From Diploptera punctata (Eukaryota; Arthropoda; Insecta; Blattodea; Blaberidae): DNA of 64,000 nt. The position numbers and the translations under genes were made by a program. Shown here piece by piece: positions 10,676-21,637 of this stretch; positions within the stretch are counted from its first letter, which is position 1, and every line of letters begins with the position of its first letter. Location: positions 1 to 64,000 of the forward strand of contig JASPKZ010009923.1 in assembly GCA_030220185.1 (NCBI GenBank), given 5' to 3'. The notes beneath the pieces were generated by a model. That model did no database searches and was not told where the DNA came from. It saw only the letters and a program-made list of their open reading frames with translations.

Positions 10676-11543
10676 CAGTAATAGCTCCTTAATCGCGTTT
10701 TCCTTATTCTTGGGTTAAAAAATTACTACACAGTTCCTGTATTCATGGCTAAAAATTTCTTTATTCACGGATCCAGTCAGTATATTAAAAGAATTAGTAT
10801 CCTTTATTAACGCATTGGCAACTCTTTTTATCTGCAGGCACGTGCCAAGGCGAGTTTTACAAAGAGCAATTTAAACCAAATGGACAAATTAATATCAAAG
10901 TAAAACAAACCTCATTGTCACTAAGCCTAAAGTTTGTTGTTAAAAGCCACTGCCGTTGTTTTTCACATGCCACTATGTCCATTATAAATGCCGCCCTCAC
11001 CACGATCGGTGTTTTATTGTTTCAACTTGTCATTTACTGCAATAATTTGATTGAATAACATGTCTCTTCTGCTTTGTTGCCATTTTATAATGTCAAGTAA
11101 AAGGAAACGAAATTAGCTTCGAAGTGGGAAAAAAAGTAGTGTTTGCTGTTTAAAGTAATAACAGAAATGCTCGACTGTTTTATGCATTGGCAAGTCTTTT
11201 GCATCTATACCACGCTGTTCTAATGTTAATGAAATCAACTTACGATTCATCAAGAAATCAAAGACAAAATAAGGAATTCCATCGCTGAATATCAATCTGA
11301 ATTGAATTACCTTTTAAAAGCGGCAAAACAGGAAAAATTACTAATTTTTTAAGCCTTTGCCTAAGCCTGACAGTAATAATTATAGAAATTGTTAAAAATC
11401 TCTCATTAATTGGTTTTATTTTGATAATTTTTATTTTATTTTGGAACCTTGGAACGTATCCCCTATATACCCATACAAATTACCATTCCATATTCACGGC
11501 ATATTTGCGGAACATATCCCCCTCAAGCAAGGAGCTTTTACTG
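10676..11543 (+). mobile_element. Tigger/pogo-like element, decayed
   Basis: The left end TA|CAGTAATAGCTCCTT is matched by an inverted right end AAGGAGCTTTTACTG at 11529-11543. Internally, 11090-11130 reads MSSKRKRN and is followed by broken text of the N-terminal helix-turn-helix type (KCSTVLCIGKSF). No DDE domain remains. Confidence 0.55.
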
Positions 11544-11800
11544 TGCTTCACAAAAACAAAAAAATATATATAACCAAAATTATATAGAAATAATTTTCTC
11601 AATGTTATAGTATTTATTGTCTGTATGGAACTTCATGAAAGCAATAACATATCCTGACTCAAAATGTTATCTATGATTACAATAAGCAGCATTCACTGAA
11701 ACAAAAAGTAAAATATAAGGAAATTACAGTACCTTTGGATGAGCCTTGTCCAAGGACAAATAATATTTTTTTGCTAATGTTCTAAAAGGATCTTCTCCAT
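11544..11800. other. intron sequence, nothing recognised
   Basis: AT-rich, no supported feature. Confidence 0.4.
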
Positions 11801-12593
11801 AATGCATTCCCTAAAGCATCTTAAAAATTTCTTCCTACAGCTCTTAAAAAATTTAAATCCAAACCTTAGTGATGCCGCATTTTGACTACTGTGACGTTCT
11901 ACTAACTGACATAAGTGACGGATTGTCGGACAAACTGCAGCATGTCCATAATATATGTATCCAGATTCATATTTAATGTTCGAAAATACGATCACATTTC
12001 TCCATTATTCCACGAATTGTCAACACTACATCTAAAAGAGAGAAGAAAATCGCACAGTCTAATTCTCTTATTTAAGATCCTACATACCTCGATTCCGAAT
12101 TATTATCATCCCTGTTTCCAGTATCTATCCTCAAACCATAACTTAACACAAGATCACAACATAATTCTCTTGCTTAATATACCGCAACATAGGACATCAC
12201 ATCACTCCATGTCATATACATCTTCACTTCTCGCAACTGGAATTCCCTACCACAAGAAATAAGGGGCTTCCGGACTTTGGCATCTTTTAAAAGAAATCTA
12301 AATTTATATTTGCTCTAACCTCGACTTCATTATTACCCAGTGTAAGGTATATGTATTAATTGGTGTTTCTCGTATAATGTATCATATTTATATTATTATT
12401 ATTATCATAAGTATTATTATTGTTATTACCCTATAAAATGTTGTTTGGACATGAAATTTACATTGCTACATTAATGTATCTTTAACTGTTATAATTAGTA
12501 TAGTGTATATCTATATTTGTCAAATATTTATTTGTATTTGTGCTGGTTGAGTGGCAGAGAAGGCAAGGCCTTGTGGCCTTAACTTAAATGAAG

Positions 12594-12636
<43 letters not shown>

Positions 12637-12645
12637 ATAAAGGGA
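11800..12645 (+). mobile_element. CR1/L2-like LINE, 3' end
   Basis: The open stretch 11915-12262 has the C-terminal signature of the CR1/L2 group: HISPLFHELSTLHLKERR, ILLFKILHTSIPNYY, and after a shift LATGIPYHKKRGF and TLASFKRNLN. The 3' end carries GGTTGAGTGG followed by GGCCTTGTGGCCTTAACTT and an (ATT)n tail (12597-12640). The same 3' end recurs at 41525-41640 and 49612-49725. Confidence 0.65.
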
Positions 12646-12659
12646 AATGTTTCTTTTAG

Positions 12660-12857
12660 GAGAGAAGTGATGATAAAGATTTGAAAGTATCAACATCCAT
12701 TTCGTCGCCAAGCAGTTTTGAAATAAATATAATAAGTAGCTGTAGCACACCTCAAAGTCAGAAAAATAGGAGCACTTGCTGTTAAACAAGAAGCTGGTGT
12801 AGACCAGGATAAAATTTACTTGGATTCTGCTAAAAAGAAGAGATTGAGATTAAATAG
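12660..12857 (+). CDS. SPIDR: SPIDR-like exon 2 seen (one frameshift)
   Basis: TTCTTTTAG precedes 12660 and AATAG|GTAAGC ends the exon at 12857. The first part reads ERSDDKDLKVSTSISS and reaches SCSTPQSQKNRS; the last part reads DQDKIYLDSAKKKRLRLN. This corresponds to the vertebrate TPQ...SAKKK segment just before the conserved GLA-RL block. The two halves are one base out of frame, with the shift between about 12765 and 12790. Phase 2 at the 3' end is exactly what the next exon needs. The preceding (ATT)n belongs to a LINE 3' tail that ends only about 20 bases before the exon. Confidence 0.72.
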
Positions 12858-13003
12858 GTAAGCAGTCAGAATATCTACATTCTTCAGCTCACATCTTTGT
12901 AAACCAGCAAATTTGTGTGCCCTTAAGTCAGGTTTAGGACAAAAAAGATATTTCCTACCTACATAACTTAAAAAAGATATGACTAATGTATTCACGTAGA
13001 CTT

Positions 13004-13357
13004 TCACGGCCGGTGTTGCTATGATGATCTTGATGAAGATTTTCGGGCTGTTGGCCATGGTCGTGAGGCTTGTAGTTCCCCGACGTTTCACCAGAGACTG
13101 TGTCTGGCATCCTCAAGGGTTGTCTTGAGACAGCAATCTCATTGGAGCAATGGAAGTCCCTAATGCGGACCAATCAGAAGGCAGATATAACTTACGAACA
13201 CATCGCGGTGAACGTATAATAGGACAGACAGAGGACAGAAATGCCAGTCTCAAGACAACCCTTGAGGATGCCAGACGCAGTCTCTGGTGAAACGTCAGGG
13301 AACTACAAGCCTCACGACCATGGCCTACAGCCCGAAAATCTTCATCAAGATCATCAT
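13004..13357. mobile_element. PLE-like subfamily I, foldback copy with ribozyme-like ends
   Basis: The arms at 13004-13125 (antisense) and 13240-13357 (sense) are inverted copies; each has the string GATGCCAGAC, a GAAACGTC and CCATGGCC-type 3' sequence. The middle (13126-13240) contains CTCATTGGAGCAATGGAAG, the sequence expanded into the minisatellite at 35 kb. The sense arm has the hammerhead layout at 13258-13300 (stem II GCCAGA/TCTGGT, GAAAC, GTC) but the box reads TTGAGGA, with U in place of the essential first C. Confidence 0.65.
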
Positions 13358-13384
13358 TAAAAAAGATAGATTATTTTAAAATAC

Positions 13385-13500
13385 AATAGGAGTAATAGAG
13401 TCTGTAATTGCTGATGATGGGGCCAAGAAGCTGTGAAACATATGTTCGACAAAAACAACTCTAAGAGGTAAGAATGAACAAACCAAATGTTTTAATTATT
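13385..13500 (+). mobile_element. PLE subfamily D, terminal repeat only (D1)
   Basis: It matches the terminal repeats at 43865-44085 and 53611-53735: CTGATGATGGGGCC, GAAACATATGTTCGAC, CTCTAAGAGGTAAGAATGAA and AATGTTTTAATTATTAA. Confidence 0.7.
13406..13450 (+). ncRNA. hammerhead ribozyme motif, PLE D1
   Basis: CTGATGA at 13411-13417, one extra T, a stem II closed by GGGGCC/AGCTGT with loop AAGA, GAAAC at 13435-13439, stem III ACATATGT (13438-13445) and triplet GTT. Stem I is short (TTG/CGA with a wobble). Confidence 0.6.
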
Positions 13501-13629
13501 AAGATAGATATTTCCTTTCTAGATTTTTTATGTTGAGAAGATATTTTATTTCTGTATCTGTTATTAATGTACTTATTAATTTACTTTTATGGTGAAAAAA
13601 ATGTATTATTCTTTTTTATTTAAGTAAAA

Positions 13630-13850
13630 TATCACCTCACCTCACATTCTTCTTAAGCTGGTTTTGGAACTTTCTTCTTCAGTTCCATCCTCAGTATTTT
13701 CACGAGTGTTGTTTTGTCATCTGCTCTTTTAGATGACAAAACACCGGTTGTGATAATATTGAAGATAGAACTAAAGAAGAAAGTTCTGAAACCGGTCTAA
13801 GAAGAAGAAGAAGAAGAGATGAGGTGATAAAATTTTACTTAACCCTTCAG
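13630..13850. mobile_element. PLE subfamily G, foldback copy G1
   Basis: Arms at 13630-13735 and 13738-13850 are inverted. Each holds a ribozyme-like core: on the - strand CTGAGGA (13688-13694) with stem II GGAAC/GTTCC, and on the + strand a UUGAAGA variant (13760) with GAAACCGGTC. The ends carry TTAAGAAG/ CTAAGAAGAAGAAG and GAGGTGATA. Confidence 0.65.
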
Positions 13851-14554
13851 AACAGGTGGAGTTAAATGGCTGGCGATACCCTATTGCGGGAGGAGTGTGT
13901 TCACAGGCATTTAAATCCAGCCGTTCAGTGCCAGTATTCCAATAATGCATTTAAATGGAAATATCTTGAGTAATTTAAATATTTTTGCAATTTGTGTATG
14001 GTGAACCCTTAATATAATATTTAATTAATTTAATTTAGTATGATTCTCACGTAACATCTCTGCATGTGTAGACTTATTTATGATTGTTGTGCCACAGTTG
14101 AAATAGGTCCTATTTGTAAGTTTCTCACATAAGGAGCACAGTGAATTGCACTAGGAATTCTTTGAAGAATTCAGAAAACTGGCTCTACCTAACAACACAA
14201 AGAGAAGGGTCTTCAAAAAAAAAAACAGAATGAACTTCAAGAATTGGTGTGATAAATCTTCAAAGCGTAAACCAGCTGTTTGACACTCGGGCACCAATAA
14301 GTGTATTTTTTTCCCTTGTGTTTACTTTGTTCATGTTTATTACAAACACATTGCTTTTGTGGGTTGACCTTCTTTCTTGTAGGGGGGGCAGCCTTCTCCA
14401 AATGTGTCTATCTAACACTTTGGAAATATTATTTTAGGTCGTGTGCCTTCAAAAATTGTCTTTCTACACATGAAACCTGTTATGCTAAAAGACCTTCATC
14501 AACCCTAAATTTGAATCTGTCTTTCTTCTGGTTTCCAAGGTGAACCAGTTGATG

Positions 14555-14870
14555 ATATATGAATATAGTAGCTTCATGGAAGGTGTGGGTTTGAAAGATC
14601 AACATTCTACAAACCGGAAGATCTAGGGTTCGAGTCCCAGTGGATTAAGATTTTTAAACTGAACCAAACCTTCAGGCGGCACTGTGACCCCCGGTTAACT
14701 CAGCCTCTAACTGAAATGAGTACCAGATGCTTGTTATGGGCCATCAGGCAGAGATAAGTACCCAGCTTACATCAAGTACCAATAGTCTAGAAAAAGTGGG
14801 AGCCTTAACCTCCTAATATCCCAAGGAGCTCCTAAGGCCTGTAGTGGACCACTTTACCTTTTACATACTT
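14555..14870 (+). mobile_element. SINE family S4
   Basis: The tRNA-like head ends with B box GGGTTCGAGTCCCAGTGG, followed by TTTTTAAACTGAACC. The 3' part reads TAGAAAAAGTGGGAGC and CTCCTAAGGCCTGTAG. Related copies lie at 34640-34805 (5' part) and 35880-36000 (3' part). Confidence 0.7.
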
Positions 14871-14879
14871 CGTCAATTG

Positions 14880-15394
14880 AAATATATATATATCTGAAAT
14901 TTACTGTTGTGGTCCTGTACTGTAGCATAAATCGGAAATAACTGTGTTGGGCCTTTATATGTACTGAATTTTGCGACATTATTATTAAAAATGAAGAATT
15001 TGAAAATAGATTCAATTTGATAGACAAGCTAATCTACAAAAAAAAAAGGCAAATTTATTTTTCTAAGAAATCTTTTATCAAATTATAATTATAAGAAGAA
15101 TGTCGGAGGCCGCAAGAATAAATGCAAATATAAATGATTTTAACTTGTTACTCAGGGCCATCATCAATTAATATATGCACTAATATAAACTTTTAAGTTT
15201 CTACATAAAATTATATAAATGGGAAACAGTTAATGTAAATACAAAGATCATAATAACAGTTTAAAGCAGTGCGTGTAGCTAGCGTATATGTCACGTCGCT
15301 CCGCATCTGGTGAAGAATTCAACCTGCGTACATGTCACGTACCTCCACGCTGACAGGTTAAATAAATAATACCTTATAGTATATTTGAAAAGAA
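14880..15394. other. intron sequence, nothing firm
   Basis: A stretch near 15120-15360 contains CCATCATCAATTAATA and GTCACGT repeats that suggest an old mobile element end, but no family could be named. Confidence 0.25.
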
Positions 15395-15545
15395 AAATGT
15401 ACGCCTAGACTGGGGTTTGAACCCAGGACCTTCGACTTTCTATGTCAATGCTCTTCCATCTGAGCTTAGATGGAAGAGCATTGACATAGAAAGTCAAAGG
15501 TCCTGGGTTCAAACCCCAGTCTAGGCATATATTTTTTTCTTTTCA
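15395..15545. repeat. palindrome of two tRNA-like S1 cores
   Basis: The - strand core (15404-15464) and + strand core (15470-15530) are almost exact inverted copies (GCCTAGACTGGGGTTTGAAC / GTTCAAACCCCAGTCTAGGC), meeting at about 15467. The A-box half is missing from both, so each is truncated at the anticodon side. Confidence 0.75.
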
Positions 15546-16067
15546 AATATAATTTGTCCATCATTAAGATGTTTAAAAACGAATAATATTAACAATACCT
15601 AATAGTGTTCATTTGTAAAAAAGTAATTATTCTTTTTGTCAACATATTTACAAATATTCATCAGTTGATTTTTAATAGTATATAATAATGCTTAGGGGCA
15701 ACTAAATTTTTATAACATTTTTGATAAGCAAGAAGTACAAAATAGTCTGAACTGTAGTGCAAACAGGGTACCTATTTTTGCTAAATATGTACTTCTTAAT
15801 ATTATTTAAAAAACAGGACTTTTAGGTAAAATTTCCATCAGATGGGACTGATATGTAAAGTTTTGAAACTAGTTTAAATTATCAAAAGAAGAAAAATATG
15901 AAGTAAGTGATAAAATTTTACCTAAATGAATATACTTTATAGTGTGAGTTCCTAAAATAAGTAACATAAGACTTTTTTATTTAACTTTCACAGGGAAAGA
16001 ACACTATGAGGTTTAATTTAATAATTAAATTAATGTTTTTATTACCTCACCTCATATCTTTTTTCTT

Positions 16068-16107
16068 CTATACTGCAGTTTCGGAGCTTATCTCCATCGT
16101 CAGTAGC
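16068..16107 (-). ncRNA. hammerhead ribozyme motif, PLE A2 left arm
   Basis: On the - strand: CTA, CTGACGA, extra T, GGAG/CTCC stem II, GAAAC, stem III ACTGCAGT, GTA, then TAG pairing with CTA. All core positions agree with the hammerhead consensus CUGANGA...GAAA. Confidence 0.72.
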
Positions 16108-16420
16108 CTCTGGTCGACCGGTGTTATGTCGTTTCTTGGCGGTTTCCTTCTTACTTCTGTCGGTGGACCGATGAACCTCTGGATTAGGTCAAAATTTGCG
16201 GGAGTTTCAAAATTCATGAGTTTTTCTTTTTTGTTTTTTTGGATGTGGATGTGGATGTGGATTTTTTCTGGGAAAAAATCCACATCCAAAAAAACAAAAA
16301 AGAAAAACTCATGAATTTTGAAACTCCCGCAAATTTTGACCTAATCCAGAGGTTCATCGGTCCACCGACAGAAGTAAGAAGGAAACCGCCAAGAAACGAC
16401 ATAACACCGGTCGACCAGAG

Positions 16421-16461
16421 GCTACTGACGATGGAGATAAGCTCCGAAACTGCAGTATAGA
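16421..16461 (+). ncRNA. hammerhead ribozyme motif, PLE A2 right arm
   Basis: CTGACGA 16425-16431, extra T 16432, stem II 16433-16436 with 16442-16445, GAAAC 16446-16450, stem III 16449-16456, predicted cleavage after A16457, stem I 16422-16424 with 16458-16460. Confidence 0.72.
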
Positions 16462-16559
16462 AGAAAAAAGATATGAGGTGAGGTAATAAAAACATTAATT
16501 TAATTATTAACATAAGACTAATTTTAACATAGCACATTTTTGATATACAATAGAAATTA

Positions 16560-16755
16560 TATTATTTGTATTCTTGGACCAATCTTACCACCCTCAATAT
16601 TAGTGTTGATTTGTTCTAGAAGCATGTTTCAAAACAATTCTGTTTTAAATATGTTCAAGAACAAATCAACATTAATATGGAGGTTAGTTGTCCAGACTAA
16701 AAATAATATAATTAAAATAACCTCAAAATATAACTTCCTAAAATTAAATATTAAT
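16560..16755. mobile_element. PLE subfamily F, truncated foldback
   Basis: Inverted segments TTAGTGTTGATTTGTTC (16601) and GAACAAATCAACATTAATA (16659) with the F tail CCTCAAAATATAACTTCC at the right. The ribozyme centre is deleted, leaving CATGTTTCAAAACAATTCTG. Confidence 0.55.
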
Positions 16756-16759
16756 ATAC

Positions 16760-17280
16760 AATAGAAAACTTATTTTTATATTTGAACATCGAAGATTATA
16801 TATTAGGTTTTTATAACTAAATGCTGTGTATTTCTATATCTTTGTAGTAGTTTACCAACTTAATTTCATTGAGAATTATTGATGATTTATAATAAAGTAT
16901 TTCAAAGTAATGAAATTCCAATTCAACATTTGTCTCCATGACTAAAAAAGATTGTGATACAACTGTGCTCAAGCAAGTTGGTTAACCTCTAGATTAGAAC
17001 TTCCCAAATACAAGACTCAGATGGTATTCTGAGCATTTTTTTTAATTGGAAAGAAATCCAATCTTCTGTTGTGTTTTAAATTAATTTCTATTTCAATACA
17101 AATTGATCATTTCTAACATAATATATTATTTAATTCAAGGCAGACTGTAAGATGTAAACAATATAGCCTATACATAAAGGGATATAGATTTATATTGCAT
17201 GTATGTGGTTCACCACAAAATTGAAGATAGTAAAATATCTTAGTATAAAAGACAAATATTTTTTATGTTTTTATTTAAAT
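16760..17280. other. intron sequence, nothing recognised
   Basis: AT-rich single-copy-looking sequence; no supported feature. Confidence 0.4.
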
Positions 17281-17289
17281 TAACATTTT

Positions 17290-17465
17290 CCATCTTTAAG
17301 AAAGAAAAATTAACGCTCAAACCTGAGGTTAAAACCTGGATCTCTGATTCTGTACATCTTATCACTGCTCGAATGGTGTGATTGGTATTACACTGATGTA
17401 CAGAATCAGAGATCCAGGGTTCAAGCTCCAGTTCGATTGTTAATTTTTTCTTTCTTAAATTAAAA
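17290..17465. repeat. palindrome of tRNA-like S5 sequence
   Basis: GAAAGAAAAATTAACGCTC at the left mirrors TTGTTAATTTTTTCTTTC at the right; between them GGATCTCTGATTCTGTACAT is repeated in inverted form. B-box-like GGTTCAAGCTCC lies on the right arm. Confidence 0.6.
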
Positions 17466-17644
17466 AATAAAATACAAATGTTTGTTTTCTGTCCTTTAAT
17501 TGAAGACATCATATAGTAGTGCTAAACCATCTGTATCAATATAACAGCACTCTGTGTCAATACTGGGTATTTTATAATTAACTAGTCACTTGAAAATCTG
17601 ACTGATTTAAACATTTTTTTGGATAAGTTGCACATCTTTGCTAA

Positions 17645-18229
17645 GGGCCGCATGTAAATACATTAGTCTCTACTCAAATTACTTCCAATCACTGGTGAGC
17701 TGACTCACTGTGAACAAGTGCAAAGATCAAATTAGCTACCCACTAACTGGTCATGCATGAAACTCGTCGTTTTTGTAATATTGGCAAGAAAATTACCCCA
17801 GAATTCTCAGCGATGAAACCACTTCCATTATTTTTGTCTGCTAGAGGCACGCATTTACGCTTGCATCCCGCAAATAATACCGTATACAAACGACGTCTGC
17901 ATCGTGCAATATTATGCCGATTCTCCTGTTCTTCCAGTTGAATTCTTTGGTAGACTCTATCAAATTCCTCTTCTCCGCTTATACCGAAAACAAGATCGAA
18001 GTCTTCAAGGTCCGATATCTTGGATAAAGCAGCAAGGTTTCAAACTACATCGGTTCCCATCGGGATTCTCACGATTCGTTTCTCTCCTAAATCACCTTGG
18101 CAGGTAGCTTAGGAATGTCAACAATTATTATCGCATGAACAGATTTTTGAGTAAGCAAAAACGTATTTGGATACAAGTTTCTCAGCAGAGAACAACTTTT
18201 ACGGTCTAATGCGTTCAAAGATTTGAGCC
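17645..18229. mobile_element. Harbinger-like element, copy 2, uninterrupted
   Basis: It is 585 bases with ends GGGCCGCATGTAAATA and TTTGAGCC and TAA on both sides (17642-17644, 18230-18232). It aligns to copy 1 over its full length with scattered substitutions. Confidence 0.5.
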
Positions 18230-18459
18230 TAAGAATTACTGTTGCCATAGTCAGTTCTATCTCTAATGTATCTGCCAGGTAGTGCCTCTTTCGTGAGCAT
18301 TTGCAGCAGGTTTAATTGGTATTGTTACATTTATACATCTAGCGAATTAACACCATACCATGTATTGTTAACACAGAATTTGCAAACAAGATGCCATATC
18401 GTAATATGTACAAGTAAATTAGTATACTCAGTAAGCCACCTGTGAGCAATGATGAGAAA

Positions 18460-18560
18460 AATTCTTCTGGCCTGAACCAGGATTTAAAGCTAAGACTCCA
18501 GCTTTGCAACGCTGATGCTCTTAATTGTACCGGAGCTCAATGGTAGGCAAGAGATCTCAG
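18460..18560 (-). mobile_element. tRNA-like SINE remnant, family S5
   Basis: The reverse complement has an A-box-like TTGAGCTCCGG segment and ends at CCTGGTTCAGGCCAG. Too diverged to fold as a tRNA. Confidence 0.4.
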
Positions 18561-19655
18561 GGTTATGAACTCTTTATAAGCAAAAGAACAACATATAAAT
18601 GTACACTCAATTTTAACGAATCCAAGAACTCTTTATTTTCGGAGAAATACACTTTTGTTAATACAGTTACAAGTTTTATCTAAGAGTGGAGTCGATGAAA
18701 TACTTAGAGGTCCACGTGCTCGAGTCAATATTTTTAAAGTCCAAATGCAACGGACTATAACTTTAAATTTAACTATTTCTCGGACGAATCTAATATTAAC
18801 ACTGAATCGGAGATCGCGGTCTGCAGGTCTACGATGTTCCAACACTGAACACAGAGTCACTGAGAGTGATAGATAGTATTTTGATATAAGTTCTCGCTTA
18901 TAAAGGCGGTGGCTCCTCCCACTTTTCTCGAATCCACTCCTTACAATTGAATATATATTTATGTTTTATAATATTATTTACTAGTATGTATAACATTTCT
19001 AAGAAACGGGTAAATTGGTTCTTTGATATTTAATAGAAAAATGTTTATCAGTTTCTTTGTAAACTGTCAATGTTAAGAGATTATCTTTTCTAGAGGTGAA
19101 TGAATGTCTTTTGTTGTCTGTACTAGGCAGGTAGTAATTCTTTATCATTTCTTGGAATTCCTTAGTAGCGTTAATTGGTTTCTAAGAATTGGTCAATAGA
19201 TTTTTAATATTTTTAATAGCTAACTAATGTTATCTTTTCTTATTAGTTGTATAGACTGCTAATTGGAATTCTTTTGACAATACCCTTTTTGTGTTCCTAT
19301 ATTATTTGTAAGTTGTGTAGTAGGTAGAGTTCTGACAATACCTCTTTATTTGTCATTTGTATAGCAGGTAGCGTTTTACAGTATTTTATTCTAGACAAAT
19401 GTAGGTGGAATTTTTACCTGGATATTTTTACTTTTCCACATACATATTTTATAGCGATATTAGTAATATATTCTATTTTCATTTTTTTATAGATTTATTT
19501 AATTTTAATAACAATTTAATATATTTCGGAACATATTAGTTTCAGCTCCATGCATATTAGAGTTGTATTTTAGTTTATATGTCTCCTTACATATTAATCG
19601 TTACATAATCATTTGCGCTACTCAGATAAATCCATGCCCTGGTAAAACAAATTTC
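18560..19655. other. intron sequence without recognised gene
   Basis: Very AT-rich, especially 18950-19600. No exon, RNA gene or repeat was supported. The 18640-18880 segment is relatively GC-richer and open in both directions, but shows no recognisable motif. Confidence 0.35.
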
Positions 19656-19659
19656 TCTC

Positions 19660-19885
19660 TATGCTTTTATTATTAATTTCATACATCTCAATGATGGATA
19701 AATCATATTTGAAGAGAAAAATTATACGCTCAGACTGGGGCTTGAACCCAGGACCTTTGATTTTCTAGGCGAAGACTCTACCGACAGAGCTATCTGAGCA
19801 AATTCCAATCTATGCAAATTTTTCTCATGTATATGCTGTTAATTCCCGTGGAACAAATGCTATGAAATCTTTGCTTCTATCTTGC
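19660..19885 (-). mobile_element. SINE family S1, antisense
   Basis: tRNA-like core at about 19732-19802 on the - strand, with the 3' tail AATTTTTCTCTTCAAATATG and the S1 5' region (AAGATAGAAGCAAAGATTTC). Confidence 0.7.
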
Positions 19886-19924
19886 AAATTTACATTTACA
19901 TTATAAGAATAAAAAACCAGTACA

Positions 19925-20645
19925 GCTTCTCTGTGATGTTTTTATTATTCATTTCATACAACTCAATGATGAAATAAATAATATATTCGAAAAGAGAAAA
20001 TTATACACTCAGACTGAGGCTTTGAACCCGGACCTTTGGCTTTCTAGGCCAAGACTCTACTGACTTAGCTATCTGAGCAAGTTCCAATCTAAATGCAAAT
20101 TTTTCTCTATGCTGTTAATTCCCATGCACCAAAACCTTTGCTTCTATCTTGCAAATGGCGGCCTCTTTATTAAGAAGACATTTATTTGGGAATTTTATAT
20201 TACATTATAAAGCCAGTATGGCTTCTTTGGATGTTTTTATTATTCATTTCATACATGTCAATGATGGCTAAATTGTATTTGAAAGCCAAAGGTCCTGGGT
20301 TCAAGCCCCAGTCTGAGCGTATAATTTTTCTCTTCAAATATGTTATATTTGAGATGTATGAAATAAATAATGAAAACATTGAAAAGAAGCCATACTGGCT
20401 TTATAATGTAATATAAAATTCCCAAATAAATACCTTCTTAATAAAGAAGCTACCATTTGCAAGATAGAAGCAAATGTTTCATAGCATTTGGTGCATGGCT
20501 ATTAACAGTGTATATAAGAGAAAAATTTGTATTTAGATTGGAACTTGCTCAGATAGCTCAGTTGGTAGAGTCTTGGCCTAGAAAGCCAAAGGTCCTGGAT
20601 TCAAGCCCCAGTCTGAGCTTATAATTTTTCTCTTCAAATATAAAA
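19925..20645. mobile_element. S1 SINE cluster in foldback arrangement
   Basis: An antisense copy (19928-20250) faces two sense segments, 20276-20345 (3' end of a core plus tail) and 20390-20645 (complete). The complete sense core reads TAGCTCAGTTGGTAGAGTC and GGTCCTGGATTCAAGCC. The shared 5' region with AAGAAGCTACCATTTGC is present on both sides. Confidence 0.7.
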
Positions 20646-20679
20646 TTTCTCTCTCTTTAATCTTGAATCCTAGTAGTAG

Positions 20680-20965
20680 TATAACTTGTCACAATTGTGT
20701 AAAGCTGAAAGTCTTGCATTCAAATCCTGGATCAGGCAAAAATGTATCCCTTTACATTTGCTTACAGTTGGCTTGTTTATGTATTTTAATTTAAAAGCAA
20801 CCTAATTGTATTGTGAAAAAAATTTCATTATTACTGGGACATGGTATTAAAGAGAAAGATATTTTGTGCTAGGGCATTGAGTTCCCTGAATAGCTCAATG
20901 GTTAGAGCATCATTCGTAAAACTAGATTTCTCAGATTAAGATCCTACTTCAGGATTGATCCCATA
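20680..20965 (+). mobile_element. two tRNA-like S5 remnants
   Basis: 20685-20755 has B-box-like CATTCAAATCCTGG; 20883-20960 has A box TAGCTCAATGGTTAG. Neither folds into a complete cloverleaf. Confidence 0.45.
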
Positions 20966-21158
20966 CACATACTGCCTAACAGTAATACCATCTTTTAAAA
21001 TTGGCACTAAGATGTATATCATGTGCACTAGTGCATTCATCAGGTTGTTAGGTTCGTTGAAAATTGTGGATTATAAACTTCTGTAATTGTTACTTTTTAT
21101 GAAAGACCCTTTTGTAAAGAGTGAAAGTACCAGTGTTCAACTTTATACAGTAAAACTT

Positions 21159-21636
21159 TATTAAGTTATGTAGATAGGAAATAACACTATGAGGTTCTTT
21201 AATATTGTTTATTTTTTATCATTTCACTCACCTCATACTTCATAATTTATAGCAGACCCAGGGTTTCTTCACGTAATTCGTGACATTGTCAATGCTGCGT
21301 CATGTTCACAACACAAAAAACAAGGAATGATTCTTACCGCCGGGTGAATTCTACCTGTACTTGTAATTTTCTTTCAGCCTCACTACAGATCCATTATGCA
21401 AAATACAGATACTGTACCTGTCTTATAATAACCATTTTATGGAATAAAGATGGCTAAAACGTATGTATTATTGTCATTAAACGAAAAAAAAAAGTGAAAG
21501 TCTGCAGGATAGAAGGCCGTTGGACGTCAGTTGTGAACATGACGCAGCATTGACAATGTCACGAATTACGTGAAGAAACCCTGGGTCTGCTATAAATTAT
21601 GAAGTATGAGGTGAGTGAAATGATAAAAAATAAACA
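21159..21636. mobile_element. PLE subfamily M foldback inserted at a Tigger end
   Basis: The arms are inverted: CATACTTCATAATTTATAGC (left) and its complement near 21590-21609. The 12-base target-site duplication ACAGTAAAACTT lies at 21147-21158 and 21637-21648 and is the terminal sequence of the Tigger that follows. A ribozyme-like core sits in the right arm (about 21553-21597: TTGACAA, stem II TCACG/CGTGA, GAAAC, GTC, stem I GCA/TGC) with two core deviations. The loop (21307-21500) copies Tigger sequence. Confidence 0.75.
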
Positions 21637-21637
21637 A

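Larger units (their letters stand above)
15985..16510. mobile_element. PLE subfamily A, long foldback copy A2
   Basis: This is a near-perfect palindrome centred near 16265. Both arms encode the PLE C-terminus (MNFETPANFDLIQRFIGPP, then RRKPPRNDITPVDQR), antisense on the left and sense on the right, and finish with a ribozyme and the CCTCATA terminal repeat. Slippage of GGATGT at the left of the centre (16238-16262) adds copies that the right arm lacks. Confidence 0.85.

Noticed and set aside
15120..15175. Ribozyme-like TTGATGATGGCCCTGAG on the - strand
   Set aside because: No stem II partner followed by GAAA at the right distance.
18633..18876. Overlapping open frames on both strands at 18.6-18.9 kb
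   Set aside because: No motif, no splice context and no match to any family I know.
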